From Rhynchosporium graminicola (Eukaryota > Ascomycota > Leotiomycetes > Helotiales > Ploettnerulaceae), in NCBI GenBank assembly GCA_900074885.1, contig FJUW01000087.1, positions 44,549-108,548 on the forward strand: 64,000 nt of DNA, in the 5' to 3' direction. A model generated the notes under the pieces. That model did not search any database. It worked only from the letters and a program-made list of their open reading frames with translations, and was not told the DNA's origin. This document shows positions 1 to 9,800 of the stretch, one piece after another (the stretch's first letter is position 1; each line of letters begins with the position of its first letter). A program made the translations under genes and the position numbers.

Positions 1-1584
1 CATTTGAAGACGGACTCGGACGGTAGCAACAAACTCCTTGACCTGAACAAAGATTGGAAGGGGTACTGGACCCAGCATTGCCACGATATCGACATGCATT
101 GTATCGGTTCTGGGACGTAGAGGCGCTTCGTGATATGCCACGGCAATTTCCAGGTTGTAGAAAACACCACCTTGCTCTGTTTCAATTTGCTTGTCTCGTC
201 TAGCCTTGTCAGCAGGCGACGCATCTCTGGCGTCGCCATGAGACGGGACAAGATCACCAAATTCGGAGTCTGGGAGAGAGCGCATGGATAGCACTCGAAC
301 TGGCACAGCACCATGTCCGATCTTGGCGATTTTGACTGCAACTGGAACTCCTTTGGGGATGAGTGGCTTGATGGTATCGTTGACTTGAGTAGCGATGCCA
401 TCAAAGAATTCCTGCTGAAGAGTGTGCCATAAAGTGCCGACCAGACTATTCATCCACTCGACGGATTCTGGAACATATCGCAACTTCTCGACTTTGGCTT
501 CTGCTTGTTCCATCTTTTGAGTACCAGCTGAGGCACCAACACTGACGAGGATGAAGTAGATACCGCCAGCAACACCAGCTGCTGGGATCAAGGACTTCAA
601 CAATCCTTTCCAACCACCCCCAATGAACAGCCAATCCAGCAGAACAACAGCTACACAAATCACAAATGATACCTGCCTGGCATCCTTATGGATTGCCTTG
701 AAAGCTTGACTGAGATCGACATTGGGAGTTGGTTGGAAGAGAACATTGGACTTCTCTGCTCCGATGGGAACATCTTCTGTTGCACCAGCACGAGCTCCGT
801 CTTCCTCATTTTTGGTACTCTCGTGTCCAGTGGTATCTGCAGCAGTCCTCCCTGCCTCTTGTCCCTTATCATTTGTTGTGCCTTCTGCGAAGTATTGTTT
901 TGATTGTGCTTGTCGTTGCTTTTCACTTTTGCGGAAGCCTTCAACTGTTGGGGGGGGATTGCGCGCGGAATAAGCTTGGCCGTACTGAGTAGGTTCGACT
1001 TTCTGTGCTCTGCCACTGCTTTGAGGAACCTCCTTTCGTTGTGGTATATCGTTGTTTGATGTGAGGTTGGCAGATGGAGACGGAGATGGAGACGTGAGGC
1101 TCGAGCTGGGAGGGCCAGACGAGGAAAAGTCCTGTTGGATAGGAGCATTGAGAGGGGCAGTTGGTGATGATGTGAGATTGGTAGTACTGGCTGCTGGAGT
1201 AGAAGGAAGAGGTTGGCTCGTTGCGAAATCCGTATCGTGGGAGGAGGAAGGGTTTTGGATATTCGTGGGTATCGATTCGAGGACAATTGCAGATTCTGAA
1301 GGCAATGGTTTCCTAGCAATTCCAATTTCACTTCCAATTCCACTTCCACTTCCACTTCCATGGGCATCTTCCCTCGGCTGAAGGCCTTCCCAGCTGCTGT
1401 ACAATCCTCCGGTCGGCTTGACTATTGATCCCTCCATTGGTTTCTCTTTCTCTACCCCATTGGAATACCTTGGAGTGTCAGTGTCTTCGACTTCGGCGGC
1501 ATGTTCAACCTTTCCAAATAGGACGGACGCTGGTATCGTTCCTCCTGTCGCTCCAGTGTCGTACTGATCGGATTCTGAAGTCAT
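1..1584 (-). CDS. SMP-domain membrane-contact-site protein (Mug190/tricalbin-like), N-terminal 528 codons
   Basis: Open frame from an ATG at 1584 with no stop before the left edge, so the 3' part is missing. Residues 1-290 are low-complexity (Ser/Pro/Gly/Thr-rich, with GSGSGSGIG), probably disordered. Residues about 309-350 form a hydrophobic hairpin (VVLLDWLFIGGGWKGLL, then VAGGIYFILVSVG). From about residue 371 (PESVEWMNSLVGTLWHTL) an SMP lipid-transfer domain begins. It aligns by eye with the neighbouring gene: VEWMNSLIGVVWGL there, and GVPLPIFVELNGIIGTIRLRF there against GPVPLPIFVQVKEFVATVRV here. SMP proteins with a membrane hairpin tether ER to plasma membrane and move lipids; C2 domains would be expected downstream, outside the window. 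It is divergent from its paralogue at 2393. An in-frame stop near 1692 and no earlier ATG support this start. The Mug190 label is by recollection of family architecture. Confidence 0.82.
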   Translation of the reverse strand, partial: MTSESDQYDTGATGGTIPASVLFGKVEHAAEVEDTDTPRYSNGVEKEKPMEGSIVKPTGGLYSSWEGLQPREDAHGSGSGSGIGSEIGIARKPLPSESAIVLESIPTNIQNPSSSHDTDFATSQPLPSTPAASTTNLTSSPTAPLNAPIQQDFSSSGPPSSSLTSPSPSPSANLTSNNDIPQRKEVPQSSGRAQKVEPTQYGQAYSARNPPPTVEGFRKSEKQRQAQSKQYFAEGTTNDKGQEAGRTAADTTGHESTKNEEDGARAGATEDVPIGAEKSNVLFQPTPNVDLSQAFKAIHKDARQVSFVICVAVVLLDWLFIGGGWKGLLKSLIPAAGVAGGIYFILVSVGASAGTQKMEQAEAKVEKLRYVPESVEWMNSLVGTLWHTLQQEFFDGIATQVNDTIKPLIPKGVPVAVKIAKIGHGAVPVRVLSMRSLPDSEFGDLVPSHGDARDASPADKARRDKQIETEQGGVFYNLEIAVAYHEAPLRPRTDTMHVDIVAMLGPVPLPIFVQVKEFVATVRVRLQM

Positions 1585-1788
1585 GGCGAGAAGAGGAAGA
1601 GCTGTTTCCAGGCTCGCGCGGCCTGGTCTGGGCGTCGATGTTGGGTTTGATGTTGATGTTGATGTTGATGAGGTCGACGGGAATGAAGCTATTCAGAACT
1701 TCTCGAGATTCACGAACAATCCGAAGAATGGCGAAACGACAGCAGTCTATGAGGATTCTTTCTTTTGCGATTGAAACACAACAATTCG

Positions 1789-1821
1789 CAGCATCATCAT
1801 CATCATCATCAGCAGCAGCAG
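1789..1821. repeat. (CAT)n followed by (CAG)n microsatellite
   Basis: Seven or so CAT/ATC triplets run directly into four CAG triplets. It lies in the 5' leader or promoter of the minus-strand SMP gene. A second imperfect triplet run (GATGTT repeats) is at about 1650-1672. Confidence 0.8.
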
Positions 1822-1919
1822 GAAGATTCCTTTTTTCTAGCATGAATAAATAGCTGGGTGATTGAGGCTGAAATCCAGTTCTCTTCAGCTGATCTACGTC
1901 ATCCTTACTCTACCCCACA

Positions 1920-1956
1920 GCTAGGGTGGATTTCCCAGAATGGAATCCACCCTAGC
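1920..1956. repeat. Perfect 13-bp inverted repeat, 11-nt spacer
   Basis: Arm GCTAGGGTGGATT (1920-1932) is the exact reverse complement of AATCCACCCTAGC (1944-1956), with an 11-nt centre that can add one or two more pairs. Position in the middle of a divergent promoter makes a dimeric-factor site or cruciform possible; no factor is identified. Confidence 0.85.
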
Positions 1957-2253
1957 GTCCGTCGATTGTTGTCGATCTCCCTTGGAAGTTCAGCTCTGCT
2001 CTGGTGCTTTGACGTCATGGGAGGGAGCCGCAAGAAAGATTGGATGCCCAAGGCACGCTATTTCTTTTCTTGATTGAGATGATCAACCATATCACGATAC
2101 ACGATGTGTTGATCTTGAGCTTCATTTCCACCTCCCTCCTCCAGTCGAATTGATCTTGTGCGAATTGGGTGGATATAAGTTACTCGGGTTGTACTCGACG
2201 CGGAGTGTGTATTGACTCGGGAATCCACAAGAATTCTCAAGATAAATTGAGGC

Positions 2254-2317
2254 TTCAGCTTCAGCTTTCAGCTCCAGCTCCAACTCCAGCTCCAGCGCCG
2301 GCTCCAGCTTCAACTCT
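2254..2317. repeat. Imperfect CAGCTC/CCAGCT hexamer tract
   Basis: Repeated CAGCTT/CAGCTC/CCAGCT units directly upstream of the tricalbin-like start codon, giving a strongly C/T-rich strand. Likely part of the 5' UTR; slippage-prone. Confidence 0.7.
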
Positions 2318-2392
2318 TCAACTTCATTTCTTACCGGTTCTCTTTCTTTCTGGACTTTCCCTTCCCTCCTCTATCCTCTCTACACAACAATC

Positions 2393-5300
2393 ATGAAGCC
2401 ATACTCGGCGAGGAACAAGGTACGTATTGTTGAAACATTCCTTCCACATTGCTGCAATTATCTAACATATTACTACTTAAGGTTCCTACCATCCAGAAGC
2501 TCGGAGAAGAACTCGCGGAACGCCTCAACCTCCAAAATGCCGATGCATCCAAAGCCGCCGCTGGAAAGGATTCGGAAAAGGTCGCAAAGGCAAAAGCCGC
2601 ATCACGAAGAAGAGTCATCGATCCCACCACAAAGAACGAAGTTGTCATTCAAGATGTAGATGGAGATTTTGCAGATTCGATTCGACATCCAAAGATCACC
2701 GTGCCAAAGGCAGCAGTGAACTCGGATCGTGCTCCAAGACCAAAGGATCTGCCAGGTATTCCGAAACCATACTTACCACAAGGAGATGGAGAGGACTATA
2801 GAGCGGTGTTGGATGACCTGGCTCCCCCTGAAGCAAATCCAGACAAGACATCGGATCTGTTACACCATTCGAAGAATCATGAGGTTATCTACCATCCGTT
2901 GCCTATCGCGGACCTTGCACAATCATTCTATGCTCTTGAAGGGACGATTATGTACACGACCATTGCAGCAACGGTTGGCCTTGGGGTTTTGAACTGGTTA
3001 TTTCTGGGCGGTGGAATCAAAGGATTGATCGGGTCATTATTTGCGGGAGTGATTCTGTCTTCTGGAATCCATCTCTGGCTTCGTGGAATCCAAGAAAGTG
3101 CAAATGCGGTCAATTGGGACGCCGAGCGAAAAAGAGCGACTGCAGCTACCGAATCCTTGGTTCCCGAGTCGGTTGAGTGGATGAACTCTTTGATAGGAGT
3201 CGTCTGGGGTCTCATCAATCCAGAGATGTTCGCCGCAATGGCAGACACTCTCGAGGACGTCATGCAGGCATCGGTTCCACCTGCTTTGATACAAAATGTC
3301 AAGGTCTCTTCGATCGGTCTTGGTGATCAACCCTTCAAGATCCTCTCCTTACGATCTTTACCATCTGCAGACGAAGAGGAGGGACATGGAAAGCAAATGG
3401 CGAGTGGTGAAGGGCTAAGCGAGGAAGAAATAAAGAAGAAGCGTGAAGAGCGAGAGTTGGAAGGGGAAGACGATCCGAGTATGAAGTATTACAACCTCGA
3501 GGCTTCTTTCGCATACTCTGCTATCCCAGCCAAAGGTGTCATTGGAAAAGCAAAGAATTTGCATCTTGAAGTCATATTCTATCTCGGTGTTCAAGGACTA
3601 TTCGGCGTTCCGCTGCCAATCTTCGTCGAATTAAATGGAATCATTGGAACCATTCGTCTGCGATTCCAGCTTACTCCAAATCCACCTTTCCTGCGGAACT
3701 TGACCTTTACTTTCATGGGTCTTCCGAAGATTGATGCATCCGCTGTACCTCTTACATCCAAGGGTATCAACGTCCTCGACCTGCCACTTATTTCCGGATT
3801 CATCAACTCTTCCATCGCTGCCGCCTTGGACATCTATGTCGCACCAAAATCACTTATCATGGATATGTCTAAAATTCTTCAAGGCGATGCAGTGAAGAAG
3901 GAGACTGATGCTATTGGGCTCATCTACGTCAAGCTAAAGCGAGCCGAAGGTATCCCTGCTCAAGACAAGTCCGGCAAGAGTGATCCATTCATCACATTGG
4001 CCTTCTCGGAATTTGGCAAGCCAGTCTACTGCACCAGAATCATCGAACAGGAGCTTAACCCATCGTGGAATGAGCAAACCTGCTTGTTGGTGTACCAAGA
4101 CCAACTTACTTCGGGAGAAAGGCTATCTGTTGAGCTTTGGGATTCTGATACTGTTGGAAGTGATGACAAAGTCGGCAACATCGAGTTTGACTTGAGGGAT
4201 CTGATCAAGGATTACGCAAACAATATTGTCGAAAGACGTGACGAGCTCAAAGATGACAAAGGTAAGACACTATCTGGTCATCTTTACTGGGATATTGGAT
4301 ACTTCCCTCGCTCGAATTTCAAGGATTCGATGAAGACCGACGGCAAGGATGATAGTGTTCCCGCCGAGATTCGCGACCGTCCTGAATTTCAAGACGATAA
4401 AGGAACAGTGACGACTGCACAAGAAGTCGGGGTCACCACAACTCCTCCAGACCCAACCCTGCCTTCGGGAATCTGCTCGATTCTCATTCACCAGATCGAA
4501 AATCTCGAAGTTGAGAGACCATCTGGAAGCTTTGGCAGCTATAAACCTTGGACACCTGCACAGATCACGGGAGAAAATACTGACGAGGAAGGCGATGAGC
4601 TACCATCGTCATACTGTACAATTCTTCAAGGTGATGAGCTGGTGTTCCGGACACGTACAAAAGTTCACGCATCCAACCCAATTTTTAATGCGCAGACAGA
4701 ACGATTCGTCCGAGACTGGCGTAATGAGGTCTTTACCATCACTTGTCGAAACAGTCTTAATCGAGAGCACGATCCTATTCTCGGCTGTATCACCATCAAG
4801 CTGAGCGAAGTCCTGCATACAGCATCTCAATGCACCAAGATCTTTGCCCTTGATGGTGGTATGGGATATGGCAGAATCATGGTATCGGTATTGTTCAGAT
4901 CCGTCGGCTTGCAATTACCCAGAAACATGCTCGGTTGGGATCTCGGTTCCTTTGAAGTCCTCGGCGACAAAGTCCAAGTTGACAATGACACCACCGGCAT
5001 ACTCTCGAAATCCCGAATTGAAGTCCACACCGATGTCGGAAAATCTGCGATATCCAGAAGCTGGATCGAACAAGAGTCTTCAGGCACTTCCTGGAATTTG
5101 CAACGAGTCAAGGAAGCACATCGTGATATGCAAAAACATCGCATCATTGCACCTGTCAGACGTCGTTACCAATCTCCAGTCAGACTCGAGTTCTTCAAGA
5201 AAGGTTCACGAAAGGCTATTGCATATGCCATTTACTGGCTCTGCGATCTAGTCGACAACAAGGAAACCGCTCTCCATATCCCTGTTTACAAGACCCCTAT

Positions 5301-6185
5301 GCCGAAGCAAATGACCCAAAACTACATCACCAACATCGAGATGGACAAGATTAAAGCCGAGAGAATCGGTACAATCAGGATGACCGTTCGCTTTAAGATG
5401 GGAATGGACGATACGCATCTGCAATGGCTGAAGAACAACAACCAGCGAGAGACCTACGAATCTTGGCTTTGCACCGTCGCAGAGGGCTATCGCACGAGAG
5501 TGGTGAAGCGTGAGACGCCAGAAACAGTCAAACAGCTCGTCAAAGAGGGCAAAGTCTTCAGTCCAGGAACAAGCATGAAGGATGATATGAAATCCGAATT
5601 CGGCACTATTAGATCCCGCAACAGCAACGAGACAGAATCTCGTACTATTCGTAATGGTGATGGTCACAGATCTTCCGACTCGGACTCCGATGCAGAAGAC
5701 GAACCAGACCCAGTCAAAGTCCCCCGGGAAGCACCAGGCTACGAGCAAGAAGTGCAAAACTACCATCAGACATCCACAGATCAGCAATGGGACTCCTTCG
5801 GCGCCGAGCTGTCCGCGTACACATCTGTCCCCTCCTCCATCGTCTCCGATGATCGCTCGTCCCTCAATATTCAAGAAGATTTTACGGACTCGGAGATCGA
5901 GGATGAGGATCTGAAGAAGAGACGCCAGAAACAGGATAAAGTTCATTCGAAATATGAACTGGAGAGGAAACAGAGAGGGAAGATGAATCTTAAGGTTGTG
6001 AGACATTTGGCTTTCTTGAAGGATGAGATGAAGGTTGCGGGACATAGGTTGAAGGGCAGGTTTTCGATGAAGGGGAAGGAACCTGGTAGTGAGTATTCCT
6101 GTTTCCTTTTTCTTTCTGCTTGGTGATGAGGCGAGAGATTTTGAAGGATGAGGCTAACTTTTATGAAGTCGAAACGGAGATGTGA
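2393..6185 (+). CDS. Tricalbin-like SMP/C2 membrane-contact-site protein (1216 aa)
   Basis: Exons 2393-2419, 2482-6088 and 6169-6185. Intron 1 (62 nt, GTACGT, CTAAC branch, TTAAG) follows MKPYSARNK; intron 2 (80 nt, GTGAGT, GCTAAC branch) puts the last exon in frame as GIETEM-stop. A hydrophobic hairpin lies at about 163-210 (LGVLNWLFLGGGIKGL), an SMP domain at about 236-473, a C2 domain at about 488-593 (DKSGKSDPFITL, then LNPSWNEQ and ELWDSDTVGSDDKVG) and a second C2-like region at about 672-813. The C-terminal quarter is charged, with an SSDSDSDAEDE stretch. Tricalbins anchor in ER and bind plasma-membrane lipids through C2 domains, transferring lipids through SMP. Acidic loop residues in the first C2 suggest Ca2+ binding (inference). 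A long antisense ORF inside it is a shadow. Confidence 0.93.
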
Positions 6186-6870
6186 TGTGTTATGTGTGAT
6201 TGGTATTATTATGAGTATGGACTTGATGAAGTAGATAGTGGCGTTGATCAGGGGCGCCAAAACAAAATACGATTTTACTTTATGATTCAACTATATTCAA
6301 ATGAAACCTCGAGTACTACATATAGACTTTCCCCTTCTTCATCTCGTACCTCCTCCCATATCCAACCAATTCCTGCTCGTTGTAAAGCAGGACCCGTCAT
6401 AATATCTGCTTTGGATTGACATTTCCAAACTCAACAATTTAATTCCAGACCTTCTGAACATGACCATGATGATATGACATCCATAGCTGGGCTGTGATGT
6501 GCCTATCTCCCTGGCTGTTGATCACCATTCTGGACGTTATCGTACACATGCATCCTGTACATCTCGGCATCAAAATCGATAGGGTTTGTCTTCAAACTTC
6601 CTCATTCTCGCTTTGCGATAGGCCTTCAGCGTTAGATGACAGGTACGTGCCGTAGGCATCATGATCGGTGCAGTATGGGTTGGTGGTTGAAGTCAATCAC
6701 CAGTCTTAGCGAGACAGACAGCTGCTCCCATTTGACTCGATGCGGGGGATGATTGTAATCCATGTGTGGGCAAGTAAGTTGTGACCGGGCTTTCCAGTTG
6801 CAGCTCTGCTCTCCACTTCGCGAGACTCGAGTGGTGTTTCCAAACAGGAAATATCTCTGGTTTTTCGTAG
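6186..6870. other. Convergent 3' region
   Basis: The 685 bp between the ends of the tricalbin-like gene (plus) and the ankyrin gene (minus), so it holds two 3' UTRs. Nothing else is seen. Confidence 0.6.
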
Positions 6871-9800
6871 TCAAGGCTCGGTGATGAATCCAATCTGCCT
6901 CTGATTCAAGCGCCCACCCTGCAACGTCCCGGCCAAAGTCGTCTGTCCAGCCACCAACTGCTTCTGCATCTTGATCCTCGCCATCTCCCTCTCGTACTGC
7001 TTCGCGTGGAATTTCTCCTGTTCCTCATACCCCCCGGCCTCGATCGCCAAGCGCATTCTGATGCCGTTATTCTCGATGTCGACACGCTCTCTGATGGAAG
7101 CTTCTTCGATCTGTGTGCGTCGCTCCAGGAATTCGATCTGCATCATGCTGCTCGTCCTCTCCTTCTCGAACTCCTCGGCTATGATGGCTTGTTGTGTCGC
7201 GATTTGAATATCGCGAAGTTGTCGCCGGTGGCCTTCTTCTCGCGTGTGTTTCTGCGTTAACATCGTGTCGCGCTGGGCATCTGCGAATTTCTCGAGCTGG
7301 AGCGCTGTGGCCGCTTTCTCAGTCAACAACTCCCTCTCTACCTGTCCCTTTTGGCGTTCACGTGCGAGTTCCGCCTCGGTCATGAGATGCATGAATTCGA
7401 CTTCTCCGGCGACAGCTGCGCGTTTCAGTTCGATGGCTCGCTGCATGTCTTCTTTCTGTTCTGCCAGTCGCTTCAATCTCGTTTTCTGCAGCCGGACTTC
7501 AGCTTCGATGTGTGGCGGCCCATCGCAGTAATCTTCCGGCTGGACTTCATCGATTGAATTCGCCCAGAACCTATCTTTCGCTCGCTTGTTTCGTAGCAAT
7601 TGAAGCAGTTCCTCTTTCTGCTTCTGTGGTCCTGCGAAAAGGCCCTTCTCGACGTATTTCGTAAGCGAGTAGGTGTACTTCTTGTCCGTGAAGAGGAAGG
7701 CGTCTTCGTTGATGAATTTCCACATCAGCTTGAGGAGTACGGCAAGCATCGTGGAGGGATCCGATGAGTCTAGCGCGTAGTGGAAGATTGTTTTCCCAGA
7801 ATAGCTGGCCTCTCGAATGTTGGCATCGTTGACGATCAGACATTGTATCGCTCCTTCAAGTTTGGCTGGAGATGGAGAATCGTCCATGGCCCTGAGGCAT
7901 AATTCTGCCAACGCGCTTCGACCCTCGTGCCGGTCGCTGGGGAAATCGACCTCGTGTCCATTCTTGATCAAGGTCCGCATGGCGTCACAGCGAAGTTGTC
8001 GAGATACGTCGTGCAGGCTTCCATCATCTGTCTCGGCTCCAGCTTGAAGAATGTATCCCATGATATCTGTGTTTGTGAAAGAACCCGCGAGATTCAGAGG
8101 TGTGATGCCTTCTGCGTCGGGTTGCGTAACATTGGCGCCTTTGTTGAGAAGTTTCAGAACAACGTCTGCTCGTTGTTTTTGGATGGCTAGAGTGAGCGGT
8201 GTAACGCCGGTCATGAATCTATGATTGATCGATGCTCCTTCATCGATCAACATCTCAATAACAGCAGTCGAAATCTTCTTCTCGAGTTGGTCGAGTGCCC
8301 AGCAGAGAATCGGCCAGCGTTCAGGATTGAGTTCATCGCCACCCATTTGCCATTGGTTGGGACTGTATCCAATATCGAGTAAAGTGCGAAGAATCGTCGT
8401 GTCTCGGGGATATTTCTCAAGAGCTTGAAATAGTATCGGTTGCAGCTCAGGGTCAGGATGCCTGAACATTACGATCGCGTCTTGGTCCTCTCCAGACAGT
8501 GACTCCTTGAAAGCTTCGAGCGCTTGTTGTACACTTGTTTTGTCGTTCCCAGATCTGAATAGATATGGCATCGACATAGCTTTGCTCTCCACATTTGCGA
8601 ATGGAAGAAGCTTTTCAATAACATCGGTGTTAATCTGCCTTGCGGCTCGCTGCAATACCAGCCCTCGCTTGTAGTTGACATCTGCTCCGTATCGAAGAAA
8701 CACTTCCACGAATTCTGCAGCAAGAACATCTGAGCCAGTCTCGAACCTCTCCATAGCCTGGCACAGAGCCTCGCCTACAGAGTCGCCGCAAGCTCCTTTC
8801 TTCAACATCAGCTCCACGATTGCAAGCCCAGTTGCCGACTGCCACAGAGTTCCAGTACTTGTTGCTTTTTGGAACGTGGAAGAAATGGTCTCAGTCGCTT
8901 TGGGTGAGTTAGAAAGTAATGTAAGAGTCCTAAGGTCGCGCGACATTGCTGCATAGACCATGGATTCGCCCTGGTCAAATGCTCCGGCATTTAAAAGAAT
9001 CTTGATCAAATTTCGATCCGAAGGAATCTCTTTGGTTGCCGCCGTGAGGGCGTTGGATACGTGTTGATCGACGGCCTTTCCCGCCTGTAAAAGAAGCTCA
9101 ACTACTCTGTATCGGTGGTCTTTGGGAAGTTGAGTTGCAATGTCCCAAGATCTCGCCAGCACGTGTTGAGGAGCCGGTCGCTCTAGAAGTAGTTGCACCA
9201 TTTCCATCGAGCCCAACTGTGTTGCGATGGCTAATGCTTCTCCATCTCGCCATTCGAGAGATGCGCCTCCCCTGAAGAGCAGCTCGGAGATCTTCATCTC
9301 CTGATCCCCACCTCGCACTGCATCCAGAAGAGCAGCATCTATTGATGGTCCGTGCAATCCAGCACCAAGGAGCGTTTCCAAAATCAAGAAGTATACTTCT
9401 GGTTGACTTTTGATAGCGGAAGCGCCTTCGAATGCACTGCTCAATGTGGCAAGCGTAGGCTTCTTGGCCACTAGAAGTTTCAAGATGGCATTATTTCCAG
9501 AACTGACCGCAGAATGAATTGCAGCTCCCAGCTTGAAATCAATAGAGGCACCTGCCTGAAGAAGGACGTTAACGAGCTCGATTTCGCCGAAACTTACTGC
9601 AACAATCAAGCCATCGGCGATAACTGGTTCAGGAATCCTCGATTTCAAAAGTCGACCTACCAGCTTGAGACGTCCTTCTCGATCTTTGATCTCCATAGCT
9701 TCATGGAAAGCGATGGCTTTTGTCATGGGAGAAGGCATGATTGGATGTAGACTTAAGAGTAAGTCTAGTGCCTCGCTGAACACTTCCCGTATCACCACAC

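Larger units (their letters stand above)
1585..2392. promoter_or_regulatory. Shared divergent promoter/5' UTR region of two SMP genes
   Basis: About 0.8 kb separates the two divergent start codons and must hold both promoters. It contains a (CAT)n/(CAG)n microsatellite, a perfect inverted repeat (1920-1956), and a hexamer-like CAGCTC/CCAGCT tract at 2254-2317 just upstream of the plus-strand ATG, probably transcribed as 5' UTR. No convincing TATA box was found. Confidence 0.6.

Noticed and set aside
660..1367. 235-aa minus-strand ORF with VEVEVELEVK repeats
   Set aside because: Other frame of the same strand as the SMP gene; the repeats arise from the Gly/Ser tract of the real product, whose frame reads on into hairpin and SMP domain.
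5248..6045. 265-aa ORF antisense to the tricalbin-like gene
   Set aside because: No motif; shadow of a domain-bearing, splice-supported gene.
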